A stretch of DNA of 40,500 nucleotides from Methylobacterium sp. J-090 (GTDB taxonomy: Bacteria > Pseudomonadota > Alphaproteobacteria > Rhizobiales > Beijerinckiaceae): NCBI RefSeq assembly GCF_022829345.1, contig NZ_JAKSXV010000119.1:1-40500 (forward strand), written 5' to 3'. A program made the position numbers and the translations under genes. Below are positions 32,857 through 40,412 of the stretch, piece after piece (within the stretch, counting starts at the first letter, position 1; each line of letters starts with the position of its first letter). Below the pieces are notes generated by a model that saw only the letters and a list, made by a program, of their open reading frames with translations, was not told the DNA's origin and ran no database searches.

Positions 32857-34380
32857 ATGGCCAAGGCCGATTCCCACAAGGCCGACACCCTGAAAGCCCG
32901 CCTGCCGCGCGGCTTCGTCGACCGGCGCGAGGACGAGATCGCCGCCCAGCACCGGATGCTGGAGACGATCCGCCAGAGCTTCGAGCTCTACGGCTTCGAG
33001 GCCCTGGAGACCCCGTTCGTCGAGTACACCGAGGCGCTCGGCAAGTTCCTGCCCGACCTCGACCGGCCCAACGAGGGCGTGTTCTCGTTCCAGGACGACG
33101 ACGAATCCTGGCTGTCCCTGCGCTACGACCTCACGGCGCCGCTCGCCCGCCACGTGGCCGAGCATTTCGACGCGATCCCGAAGCCCTACCGCAGCTTTCG
33201 CGCCGGCTACGTTTTTCGCAACGAGAAGCCGGGCCCGGGGCGCTTCCGCCAGTTCATGCAGTTCGACGCCGACATCGTCGGCGCCGGCTCCGTCGCGGCG
33301 GATGCCGAGATCTGCATGCTCATGGCCGACACCCTGGAGAAGCTCGGGCTCGCCGGGCAGTTCGTCGTCAAGGTCAATAACCGCAAGGTCCTCGACGGCG
33401 TCATGGAGGCCATCGGCCTCGCCGGAGCCGACAAGGCCGGCCAGCGCCTCACCGTCCTGCGCGCCATCGACAAGCTCGACCGCCTCGGCGCCGACGGCGT
33501 GCGCGATCTCCTCGGTGCGGGCCGCAAGGACGAGAGCGGCGACTTCACCAAGGGGGCGGGCCTCGACGCGGCGGCGGTGGAGCGCATCCTCGCCTACGTC
33601 TCGTTCCAGTCCGCCCCCGTGGAGGGCGCCGACCGGATGGCGTTCTGGGAGCAGTTCTTCGGCGCCTGGACCGACGTGGTGGGCGATTCGGCCACCGGGC
33701 GCGAGGGCATCGCCGAACTCCACGCGATGATGCGGCTCTGCGCGGCGGCCGGCTACGGCTTCGACCGCATCCGCGCCGACCCGAGCGTGGTGCGCGGCCT
33801 CGAATACTACACCGGCCCGGTCTACGAGGCCGAACTGACCTTCCCGGTCACCAACGAGGACGGACAGGTGGTGCGCTTCGGCTCGGTGGCGGGTGGCGGG
33901 CGCTACGACGGCCTCGTCGGCCGGTTCCGTGCCGAGCCGGTGCCGGCCACGGGCTTCTCCATCGGCGTCTCGCGCCTGTTCTCGGCCCTGCAGCTCATCA
34001 AGAGTCCGCTGCTCGAGGGCACGAAGAAACCCGGCCCCGTGGTCGTGCTGGTGCTGGATCGCGAGAACATCGCCGACTACCAGCGCCTCGTGGCGGCCTT
34101 GCGCGGCGACGGCATCCGGGCGGAGCTCTATCTCGGCGGCTCGGGCATGAAGGCGCAGATGAAGTACGCCGACCGGCGGGGTTCCCCCTGCGCCATCATC
34201 CAGGGCTCGAACGAGCGCGAGGCCGGCGAGGTCCAGATCAAGGACCTCATCGAGGGCGCCAAGGCGGCCGAGGGGATTGCGAGCAACGCCGAGTGGAAGG
34301 CCGCCCGCCCCGCCCAGTTCTCGGTGCCGGAGGCCGAGATGGTCGCGCGGGTGCGCGAGGTGCTGGCGCGCCACTACTGA
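32857..34380 (+). CDS. hisS: Histidyl-tRNA synthetase
   Basis: HisS charges tRNA-His. The 507-residue protein is longer than E. coli HisS (424) but normal for the alphaproteobacterial type. Class II motifs are visible: motif 2 in YRSFRAGYVFRNEKPGPGRFRQFMQFDADIVG (about residues 111-142), the histidine-A motif in VVRGLEYYTGPVYEAEL, GGGRYDGL, motif 3 in ATGFSIGVSRLFSAL, and a C-terminal anticodon-binding domain. Alphaproteobacterial HisRS is known to recognise tRNA-His lacking the G-1 base; this subtype assignment is from the family, not proven here. ATG 32857 was chosen for the homology start. A perfect terminator follows. Confidence 0.96.
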   Translation: MAKADSHKADTLKARLPRGFVDRREDEIAAQHRMLETIRQSFELYGFEALETPFVEYTEALGKFLPDLDRPNEGVFSFQDDDESWLSLRYDLTAPLARHVAEHFDAIPKPYRSFRAGYVFRNEKPGPGRFRQFMQFDADIVGAGSVAADAEICMLMADTLEKLGLAGQFVVKVNNRKVLDGVMEAIGLAGADKAGQRLTVLRAIDKLDRLGADGVRDLLGAGRKDESGDFTKGAGLDAAAVERILAYVSFQSAPVEGADRMAFWEQFFGAWTDVVGDSATGREGIAELHAMMRLCAAAGYGFDRIRADPSVVRGLEYYTGPVYEAELTFPVTNEDGQVVRFGSVAGGGRYDGLVGRFRAEPVPATGFSIGVSRLFSALQLIKSPLLEGTKKPGPVVVLVLDRENIADYQRLVAALRGDGIRAELYLGGSGMKAQMKYADRRGSPCAIIQGSNEREAGEVQIKDLIEGAKAAEGIASNAEWKAARPAQFSVPEAEMVARVREVLARHY

Positions 34381-34401
34381 GAGCCCGCGCGGCGCTCATG
34401 A

Positions 34402-34439
34402 AAAAGCCCCCGCGCGAGAACAGTCGCGCGGGGGCTTTT
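34402..34439. terminator. Strong bidirectional terminator between hisS and ohr
   Basis: AAAAGCCCCCGCGCGA and TCGCGCGGGGGCTTTT form a perfect 16-bp stem over a 6-nt loop, with A-rich and T-rich ends serving both convergent genes. Confidence 0.92.
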
Positions 34440-34452
34440 GTTTGGGTGTCGC

Positions 34453-34875
34453 TCAGGCGGCCGAGATGTCGACCTGGATGTTGCCGCGCGTCGCGTGCGA
34501 GTACGGGCACACCACGTCGGCGCGCTTCACGAGGTCTTCGGCGACGCTGTGGTCGACGCCCGGCAGGGTCGCCTTGAGGGTGACGACGAGGCCGAAGCCG
34601 GTGCCGTCGTCGCGCTTGCCGATGCCGACGGAGGATTCGACCTTGGCGTCCTCGGCGATCTTCACCTTGTCCTGGGCCGCCACGAACTTGATCGCGCCGA
34701 GGAAGCAGGCGGCGTAGCCGGCGGCGAAGAGCTGCTCGGGATTGGCGCCGGGGGCGCCGTTGCCGCCGAGCTCCTTCGGGGTGGTGAGCGTGACGTCCAC
34801 GGTCCCGTTGTCGCTGGCGGCAGAGCCTTCACGGCCGCCGGTGGCATGGGCGTGAGCGGTGTAGAGTGCCTGCAT
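34453..34875 (-). CDS. ohr: Organic hydroperoxide resistance protein Ohr
   Basis: Ohr is a thiol peroxidase that detoxifies organic and fatty-acid hydroperoxides using dihydrolipoamide-type reductants. The 140-residue OsmC-fold protein has the two catalytic cysteines in AAGYAACFLGAIKF (about Cys56) and VVCPYSHATRG (about Cys121), and GNGAPGANPEQLFA before the first. ATG 34875 has GAGGAG seven bases upstream. It is divergent from ohrR with three palindromic boxes in the gap, the usual arrangement for OhrR control. Confidence 0.95.
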   Translation of the reverse strand: MQALYTAHAHATGGREGSAASDNGTVDVTLTTPKELGGNGAPGANPEQLFAAGYAACFLGAIKFVAAQDKVKIAEDAKVESSVGIGKRDDGTGFGLVVTLKATLPGVDHSVAEDLVKRADVVCPYSHATRGNIQVDISAA

Positions 34876-34946
34876 GATCGGTCTCCTCGCGAGGATGGTG
34901 CGGTCTGGATCAGCGTCAACGCAACGTGCCGGGGCCGGCAGATGAG

Positions 34947-34956
34947 TTGTGCGCAA
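34947..34956. promoter_or_regulatory. OhrR operator-like box 1
   Basis: TTGTGCGCAA, nearly palindromic, is the box nearest ohr. It lies about 70 bp upstream of the ohr start and 39 bp from box 2. It matches the OhrR-box style of TTGxGCxCAA. Confidence 0.6.
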
Positions 34957-34985
34957 TCTGGTTTCTCCTATCGCACGATGATCGA

Positions 34986-34995
34986 TTGCGCGCAA
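34986..34995. promoter_or_regulatory. OhrR operator-like box 2
   Basis: TTGCGCGCAA is a perfect 10-bp palindrome midway in the ohr/ohrR gap, in the context CGATTGCGCGCAACTT. Confidence 0.7.
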
Positions 34996-35020
34996 CTTAG
35001 TTTCCGCGTCGCGACGGTCG

Positions 35021-35032
35021 ATTGTGCACAAT
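35021..35032. promoter_or_regulatory. OhrR operator-like box 3
   Basis: ATTGTGCACAAT is a perfect 12-bp palindrome, nearest to ohrR, in the context TCGATTGTGCACAATATG. With boxes 1 and 2 it gives three sites for one regulator. Confidence 0.72.
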
Positions 35033-35127
35033 ATGAGTCTTGTCTAAGATAGGGCGCGCCGATGGCCGTGGCACCCCGTCGGCGGATGTCGCGCCGCGTG
35101 TCACCCTTCGAAATGGAAAGTCGCCGC

Positions 35128-35706
35128 ATGTCGGGCCGCGCGGACATCCCGACCCACCCGGATCTTCCCGCCCTGCCGACCTCGGCGCAGAGCCTGGACG
35201 CGCAACTGTGCTTTGCCGTCTATGCGGCGGCGCATGCCTTCGGCCGGGCCTACCGGTCGCTCCTGGCGACCCATGACCTGACCTACCCGCAATACCTCGT
35301 GCTCCTCGTCCTGTGGGAGCGGGAGGGGCAGACGGTCAAGGAGGTCGGGGCCCGGCTGTTCCTCGATTCCGGCACCCTGACGCCGCTCCTGAAGCGGCTG
35401 GAGGCATCGGGCCATGTCCGGCGTGCCCGCGACCGGGCCGACGAGCGTCAGGTGAGCATCTTCCTCACCGAGAAGGGCCGGGCCCTGCAGGGCCGGATGG
35501 AATGCGTGCCGCACGCGGCCGGCGGCCTCACCGGCCTCGATCTCGATGGGCGCCTGGCGCTCCTCGATATCCTGGTGAACCTGCGCGGGGCCCTGCATGC
35601 GGGCTCCGGCGAGGCCGGCGACGCACAGGCTTCCGAGAAACAGACTTCCGAGAAACAGGTCTCCAAGAAAAAAGCCGCCCCCGCGGGGGCGGGAACGGCT
35701 TCCTGA
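35128..35706 (+). CDS. ohrR: OhrR, MarR-family organic peroxide sensor
   Basis: OhrR represses ohr and is released when an N-terminal cysteine is oxidised by organic peroxide. This 192-residue protein has LDAQLCFAVYAAAHAFGRAYR near the start, with the sensor Cys in the position found in other OhrR proteins. The winged helix follows (QTVKEVGARLFLDSGTLTPLLKRLEASGHVRRAR, DERQVSIFLTEKG). The C-terminus is unusually long and ends in three 15-bp-encoded pentapeptides (QASEK, QTSEK, QVSKK). ATG 35128 was chosen because GGAAAG lies seven bases upstream; in-frame starts further upstream are possible. Divergent ohr with three operator-like boxes supports the name. Confidence 0.92.
   Translation: MSGRADIPTHPDLPALPTSAQSLDAQLCFAVYAAAHAFGRAYRSLLATHDLTYPQYLVLLVLWEREGQTVKEVGARLFLDSGTLTPLLKRLEASGHVRRARDRADERQVSIFLTEKGRALQGRMECVPHAAGGLTGLDLDGRLALLDILVNLRGALHAGSGEAGDAQASEKQTSEKQVSKKKAAPAGAGTAS
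35626..35670 (+). repeat. 15-bp tandem repeat encoding the OhrR tail
   Basis: Three 15-bp units (35626-35640, 35641-35655, 35656-35670), the first two nearly identical around CAGxCTTCCGAGAAA, encode QASEK-QTSEK-QVSKK near the OhrR C-terminus. Confidence 0.85.
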
Positions 35707-35723
35707 ACCGGGTCTCCGACGAA

Positions 35724-35746
35724 CCGGCCCGTCCGCGACGGGCCGG
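35724..35746. terminator. Hairpin between ohrR and cytochrome c gene
   Basis: CCGGCCCGTC and GACGGGCCGG form a 10-bp stem with a CGC loop between the convergent genes. No T-run is evident. Confidence 0.5.
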
Positions 35747-35777
35747 CCCGACAGACCTCAGGACGTTACGTTGAGGC

Positions 35778-36140
35778 TCAGGACTTGGTCTTGAGGTAGG
35801 CGATGATGTCGTCGACCTTCTTCGGGTCCTTGACGCCGGGGAAGACCATCTTGGTGCCGGGGATCTTCTTCTTCGGGTCGGTGAGCCACTCGTGCAGGTT
35901 GGCCTCGTCCCAGGTGATGCCGGAGCCCTTCATGGCCGCCGAGAAGGCGTAGCCATCGGCGCCTTCGCCGGCCTTCGAGCCGACGACGCCCTTGAGGGTC
36001 GGGCCGACGCCGTTCTTCTCGAAGTTGTGGCAGGCCTTGCAGGGGGCGAACGCCTTCTCGCCGGCGGCGGCATCGCCTTCGGCATGGGCGGAAAGAGGGA
36101 GCACGAGCGCGAGGGCGACGCCGAGGATGAGATGACGCAT
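35778..36140 (-). CDS. Class I cytochrome c
   Basis: This 120-residue precursor has a signal peptide (LILGVALALVLPLSAHA, cleavage after AHA) and a single class I c-type haem site: CKACH for covalent haem attachment, with KGVVGSKAG following, and the distal Met in PGTKMVFPGVKDPKK. It resembles cytochrome c2/c550-type electron carriers of the periplasm, including those related to methylotrophic electron transfer, but the exact partner cannot be read. AGGAGG lies eight bases before ATG 36140. It stands alone; no oxidase or dehydrogenase gene adjoins it. Confidence 0.93.
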   Translation of the reverse strand: MRHLILGVALALVLPLSAHAEGDAAAGEKAFAPCKACHNFEKNGVGPTLKGVVGSKAGEGADGYAFSAAMKGSGITWDEANLHEWLTDPKKKIPGTKMVFPGVKDPKKVDDIIAYLKTKS

Positions 36141-36469
36141 TCTTGTTTCCTCCTGAGGGGCAGATGGAGCCACCCCGGCTTATGGCAGAGCTTGGTCCTT
36201 TAGAACAGATCAAGGGTGAAAACGTTCCAGTCCGTCCCATGGCGTCTGCGGCGAAAGGAAGCTTGGGGCGGGCCGCATCCGTGGGGCGATCCCGCCCCCG
36301 GCCGAAGCCGCTGGGACAGTCGCGGATTTGGTTGTACCCTGCGCTTCACGCCGTTGCAGACCACGCCATCGGTCCTACGCCGTCCAAGCTGAGCGCAGGC
36401 TGAAGAACGGTCGTGCCAGTGCGGAACGTCCCTGAGGAACGCCCCCGAAGAACGACCCGAGGAACCGAG
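36141..36469. other. Divergent intergenic region, cytochrome c / glcD
   Basis: This 329-bp region carries divergent promoters and degenerate 12-13-bp repeats next to glcD (see 36424-36469). No gene or RNA was recognised. Confidence 0.5.
36424..36469 (+). repeat. Degenerate 12-13-bp repeats ending at the glcD start
   Basis: Units GAACGTCCCTGAG (36424), GAACGCCCCCGAA (36437), GAACGACCCGAG (36450) and GAACCGAG (36462) abut ATG 36470. The last junction GAGGAAC forms the ribosome binding site, so the repeats may vary translation initiation. Confidence 0.7.
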
Positions 36470-37903
36470 ATGTCCATCGCCTTTCCCGTGCCGGATGCCG
36501 GCATCGTCGCCCGCCGCGACGCGATCATCGAAGGGCTTCGCCCCCTGGTGGCGGCCGAGGCCCTGGTGACGACGGAGGACGAGCGCCGCGCCTTCGAGAC
36601 CGACGGGCTCACCGCCTACCGCAAGATGCCGCTCGCCGTCGTCCTGCCCTCCACCACGGCGGAAGTCTCGGCCGTGATGGCGTATTGCCACGCCAACGGC
36701 GTGCGGGTGGTGCCGCGCGGGGCCGGCACGTCGCTCGCCGGCGGCGCCATCGCCCAGGAGGACGCCATCATCCTCGGCGTGGCCAAGATGAACCGCATCC
36801 TCGACATCAGCTACGAGAACCGGACCGCCCGGGTCGAATCCGGCATCACCAACCTCGCCATTTCGGGTGCCGTCTCCCACGAGGGCTTCTTCTACGCCCC
36901 CGACCCGTCGAGCCAGCTCGCCTGCACCATCGCGGGCAACATCGCGATGAATTCCGGCGGGGCGCATTGCCTCAAATACGGGGTGACCACCAACAACCTC
37001 ATGGGCGTCACCCTGGTGATGAACGACGGCACCGTGGTGGAGATCGGCGGCGACCACCTCGATTCCGGCGGCTACGACCTTTTGGGCCTCGTCTGCGGCT
37101 CGGAAGGCCAGCTCGGCATCGTCACCGAGGCCACCGTGCGCATCCTGCGCGGGGCCGAGGGCGCGCGCCCGGCGCTGTTCGGCTTCGCCTCCGTCGAGGA
37201 TGCGGGCGCCTGCACCGCCGCCATCATCGCCGCCGGCATCATCCCCGTGGCGATGGAGTACATGGACCGCGAGGCGATCCTCATCACCGAGGATTTCGCG
37301 CAGGCCGGCTACCCGCGCGACGCCGAGGCGATGCTCATCATCGAGGTCGAGGGCTCGGACGCCGAGTGCGAGGCCATGCTCGCCCGCATCGTCGCCATCG
37401 CGGGGGACTTTCGCCCGACGAGCCTGCGGGTGTCGAAGTCGGAGGGGGAAAGTGCCGCCATCTGGAAGGGCCGCAAGTCCGCCTTCGGCGCCACGGGCCG
37501 CATCTCCGACTACATCTGCATGGACGGCACGATTCCCACGGGGCAGCTGCCCCTGGTGCTCGAGCGCATCGGCGCCATCTGCGCCGGCCACGGCCTGCGG
37601 GTCGCCAACGTGTTCCATGCCGGGGACGGCAACCTCCACCCGCTGATCCTGTTCGACATCAACAAGCCGGGCGAGCTCCAGAAGGCCGAGGCCGCCGGCG
37701 ACGCCATCCTCAAGCTCTGCGTCGAGGTCGGCGGTTGCCTCACCGGGGAACACGGCGTCGGCATCGAGAAGCGCGAGCTCATGCGCTTCCAGTATGCCCA
37801 GGCCGACCTCGACCAGCAGATGCGGGTGAAGAACGTGTTCGATCCCGGCTGGCTCATGAACCCCGCCAAGGTGTTTCCCCTGGAAGGCCGCGTCGCGGCC
37901 TGA
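36470..37903 (+). CDS. glcD: FAD-linked oxidase, glycolate oxidase subunit GlcD-like
   Basis: This 477-residue flavoprotein belongs to the FAD-linked oxidase C family, close to GlcD (glycolate to glyoxylate) and D-lactate dehydrogenase. The PCMH-type FAD domain shows VVPRGAGTSLAGGA (about residues 77-90), DPSSQLACTIAGNIAMNSGG and GGYDLLGLVCGSEGQLGI. The C-terminal catalytic domain contains VFHAGDGNLHP and CLTGEHGVGIEKR. Substrate choice (glycolate, D-lactate, D-2-hydroxyglutarate) cannot be read from these motifs. No glcE or glcF lies downstream, so it is either stand-alone or the partner subunits are elsewhere. ATG 36470 has GAGGA upstream. Confidence 0.85.
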   Translation: MSIAFPVPDAGIVARRDAIIEGLRPLVAAEALVTTEDERRAFETDGLTAYRKMPLAVVLPSTTAEVSAVMAYCHANGVRVVPRGAGTSLAGGAIAQEDAIILGVAKMNRILDISYENRTARVESGITNLAISGAVSHEGFFYAPDPSSQLACTIAGNIAMNSGGAHCLKYGVTTNNLMGVTLVMNDGTVVEIGGDHLDSGGYDLLGLVCGSEGQLGIVTEATVRILRGAEGARPALFGFASVEDAGACTAAIIAAGIIPVAMEYMDREAILITEDFAQAGYPRDAEAMLIIEVEGSDAECEAMLARIVAIAGDFRPTSLRVSKSEGESAAIWKGRKSAFGATGRISDYICMDGTIPTGQLPLVLERIGAICAGHGLRVANVFHAGDGNLHPLILFDINKPGELQKAEAAGDAILKLCVEVGGCLTGEHGVGIEKRELMRFQYAQADLDQQMRVKNVFDPGWLMNPAKVFPLEGRVAA

Positions 37904-38013
37904 CCCAGCCTGTTTTCCCAAGGCCGCGTCGCGGCGTGAACGACGACGCCTCGGCCGTCGGAACGGAGCGGTTCGTCCCGATGTTTGATCCTCCGCAATC
38001 GTGGAGGATCACC

Positions 38014-38280
38014 ATGCGGATCGTTTCGACCCTGTCGGCCGTCGCCCTCGCCACCCTGGTCAGCGCCGGCGCCGCCGAGGCCAAGGGCTGCATCAAGGGC
38101 GCGATCATCGGCGGTCTCGCCGGCCACTACCTCGCCGAGCGCGGCGTCGTCGGCGCCGTGGCGGGCTGCCTCGGCGGGCGCTACCTCGCCAACCGCAAGG
38201 CCCGGCGCGAGCGGGAGATCGACTACGGCTCGCGCGTGCAGCAGGGCGGCGGCTACGGCCAGCGCGGGTACAATTACTGA
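38014..38280 (+). CDS. Secreted glycine-zipper protein
   Basis: This 88-residue protein starts at ATG 38014, with GGAGG seven bases upstream. A signal peptide (LSAVALATLVSAGAAEA) is followed by a Gly-zipper pair (GAIIGGLAGHYLAERG, GAVAGCLGGRYL) and a Tyr/Gln/Gly-rich end. Such proteins are often membrane-associated or surface-exposed in Methylobacterium, with no established function. It is short but the clear ribosome binding site, signal peptide and composition argue for a real gene. Confidence 0.75.
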   Translation: MRIVSTLSAVALATLVSAGAAEAKGCIKGAIIGGLAGHYLAERGVVGAVAGCLGGRYLANRKARREREIDYGSRVQQGGGYGQRGYNY

Positions 38281-38572
38281 GCGTCTCTGACCGAGCGTCT
38301 CTCGCAAACCTCCCGCGGCACTGCCGTGTTCGGACCGCGAACCGACGGCGATCGGGCGGTTTGCGACGCGCCCGGAACGGGCCGGTCACGCCGGGCGGCT
38401 CCCTGTCTCCCGGCGGGCGGTGCGGTTCCGCTCGCCTTGGCGGAGGAAGACCGTTTCCGCTTCGTCGCTTCGGATCGGAGCGTCGCGCCGGGGGGCGCGC
38501 GTCGCGTGGTGAAAATTCGGCGGAGGGTCCCCGTCCGAAGCGTCCGAGGGGTGGTTGGGAGACCGATGCAAC

Positions 38573-39259
38573 GTGTCCACGCACGCTTATAGGGATGTGG
38601 CGATCGGTGCCGGGCTCGCCTTCGTCGCCGGCTTCGTCGACGCCGCTGCCTTCATTGCGCTGACCGGCCTCTTCACGGCTCACGTCACCGGCAATTTCGT
38701 CCTGATCGGCGCGGAACTGATCTCGACCTCGACCGGCGTCCTCGCCAAGCTGCTGGCCCTGCCGATGTTCGTCCTGGCCGTCGCCGTGACACGCCTGATC
38801 GCTCTGGCCCTGGAGCGGAGCGGATCGCCGCCGCTGCGCCCCCTGCTCGCGTTCGAAGCCGCCGTTCTCATCGCCTTCTCGGTCGCGGGCGCGGTCCTGT
38901 CGCCGCTCGGCTCACCGGACGGCGCGAAGGCGATTGGCGTCGGCATGCTCGGGGTCGCCGCGATGGGCATCCAGAATGGCATCGGGCGTCTCGTGATCGG
39001 TCACTTGGCCGCGACCACCGTGATGACCGTGAACGTCACGCAGGCCGTAATCGATCTGACCGACCGCCTGTGCGGGGCAAGGCTCGGTGACCAGGTCCGC
39101 ACCCGCCTGCGGCGGACGCTGTCCGCCGTGCTGGCCTTCGCGGCGGGCGCACTGGCGGGGGCCTTCGGATTTGCCACCTTGTCCTTCTGGTGCATGCTCG
39201 TGCCCGCCGCCATCCTGGTCGGATTGCTGATCGTTCCTGAGCAGAAACCTGCCGCGTGA
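38573..39259 (+). CDS. DUF1275 (YoaK-type) membrane protein
   Basis: This 228-residue membrane protein has about six hydrophobic helices and the DUF1275 signature GFVDAAAFIALTGLFTAHVTGNFVLIG near the N-terminus (about residues 16-42), plus GMLGVAAMGIQNG and TTVMTVNVTQAVIDL. Function of the family is unknown. GTG 38573 is taken as start, with GGGAG 11 bases upstream; a TTG six codons earlier (38555) is possible. The 292-bp upstream stretch holds only GAGCGTCTCT repeated twice, near 38280. It converges on the methyltransferase, with palindromic repeat copy B between. Confidence 0.8.
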   Translation: MSTHAYRDVAIGAGLAFVAGFVDAAAFIALTGLFTAHVTGNFVLIGAELISTSTGVLAKLLALPMFVLAVAVTRLIALALERSGSPPLRPLLAFEAAVLIAFSVAGAVLSPLGSPDGAKAIGVGMLGVAAMGIQNGIGRLVIGHLAATTVMTVNVTQAVIDLTDRLCGARLGDQVRTRLRRTLSAVLAFAAGALAGAFGFATLSFWCMLVPAAILVGLLIVPEQKPAA

Positions 39260-39589
39260 TTACCCGCCATGGGTCGAACCCGGATGCGGCCGAGGGAGCC
39301 CAAGCGTCGTGCCAAGCGCCGGATGTCCTGCCTTTCCAGGCAGGGCGATCGCAAATGAACCGCGACGGGACCCGTCTCCTTCCGGGCTCCGGCATCCGCC
39401 CATCGCGCGGGCAGCACGGGTCCCCTCTCCTGGAAGGAGAGGGACAGGGTGAGGTGTGTGACCTTTCCGGAGAGTTCGCACACCTCACCCCAACCCTCTC
39501 CTTCCAGGAGAGGGGGCCTGTCGTGACGGTTCGAAGCGCTTTGCTTCGCGTCCGAGACGCCACCAGCCGTCCCGAAACGGGCTCCGCCG
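39260..39589. other. Convergent intergenic region carrying repeat copy B
   Basis: This 330-bp region separates the DUF1275 gene from the minus-strand methyltransferase. Copy B of the palindromic element (39415-39525) occupies the middle and may act as a terminator for both. The flanks hold no other recognisable feature. Confidence 0.6.
39415..39525 (+). repeat. Palindromic repeat element, copy B
   Basis: This is an almost perfect 100-bp palindrome (39419-39518, centre TCCGGA at 39466-39471) with outer bases CACGGG and TCGTG. Each arm itself contains a hairpin (CCTCTCC-TGGAA-GGAGAGG), so the element can fold into three stem-loops. It shares the arm, centre and flanks with copies A and C. Confidence 0.95.
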
Positions 39590-40285
39590 TCAGGCCGCCG
39601 AGGCCTCGGCGCCCACCTCCACCCGCACGGCGATCCACAGCACGTGCCGGCGCCCCCCCGGATGGGCGGGAAAGCGGATCTCCTCGACGGCAAAGCCGCA
39701 GCGCTTGAGCCGGGCCTTGAACCGGCGGTCGGGGGAGCCCGACCATACCGCCAGGAGGCCGCCCGGCCGCAGGGCGTAGTGCGCCCGCTTCAGACCCCAG
39801 ACGTCGTAGAGCCGGTCGTTGGAACGCCGCGTCATGCCCTTCGGGCCGTTGTCGACATCGAGCAGGATCGCGTCGAAGCGCGCCGGGTCCGACTGGATCA
39901 GACGGTTCACGTCCGCCTCGACGAGGGTGACCCGGGGATCGTCGAGGCTCGTGCCGTGCAGGTGCGCGAGGGGCCCGCGGGCCCAGGCGACGACGCCCGG
40001 CACGAGTTCGGCGACCACCACTTCGGCTTGGGGCCCGAGCACGTCGAGGGCGGCCCGCAGGGTGAAGCCCATGCCGAGGCCGCCGATGAGGATGCGGGGG
40101 CTCGCGCGGTCCGTCAGCCGTCCGCACGGGATCGTGGCGAGCGCCTGCTCCGATCCGCGATCCTGGTCGGTCATCAGTTCGGCCGTGCCGACCTGGATCG
40201 AGTAGGCCTCGCCCCAGCGGCGCAGGTGCAGGATGTCGACCCCACCGGGAATCGGGGTGCTGTCGAGATCGACCCAGGCCGTCAC
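39590..40285 (-). CDS. Spermidine-synthase-like methyltransferase-fold protein
   Basis: This 231-residue protein starts at GTG 40285, with GGAGA seven bases upstream. It is a Rossmann-fold protein with the nucleotide or SAM-binding glycine motif ILIGGLGMGF (about residues 66-75), the acidic VVVAELVPGVVAWAR, and DAILLDVDNGPKGMT, all resembling polyamine synthases and related class I methyltransferases. The spermidine-synthase-specific active-site Asp and Tyr arrangement cannot be confirmed by eye. Substrate is not assigned. The gene is flanked by inverted copies B and C of the palindromic repeat. Confidence 0.75.
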   Translation of the reverse strand: MTAWVDLDSTPIPGGVDILHLRRWGEAYSIQVGTAELMTDQDRGSEQALATIPCGRLTDRASPRILIGGLGMGFTLRAALDVLGPQAEVVVAELVPGVVAWARGPLAHLHGTSLDDPRVTLVEADVNRLIQSDPARFDAILLDVDNGPKGMTRRSNDRLYDVWGLKRAHYALRPGGLLAVWSGSPDRRFKARLKRCGFAVEEIRFPAHPGGRRHVLWIAVRVEVGAEASAA

Positions 40286-40412
40286 CGTCGCGTCTCCACC
40301 AAAGCCCCTACGCAGGTTTCGCAAAAATGGCCCCCGGTTCTGCGTTGAGAATCTGCACGCAAACATCCGCTCGATGGCGCTTTCCGAAAGCCGCACTCAG
40401 CAGGCGTGAAGC

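Noticed and set aside
39260..39481. Small proteins predicted across repeat copies B and C (for example MRCANFP... and MRTLRKGH...)
   Set aside because: They are translations of the palindromic repeat, which is open in most frames; no independent support for expression.
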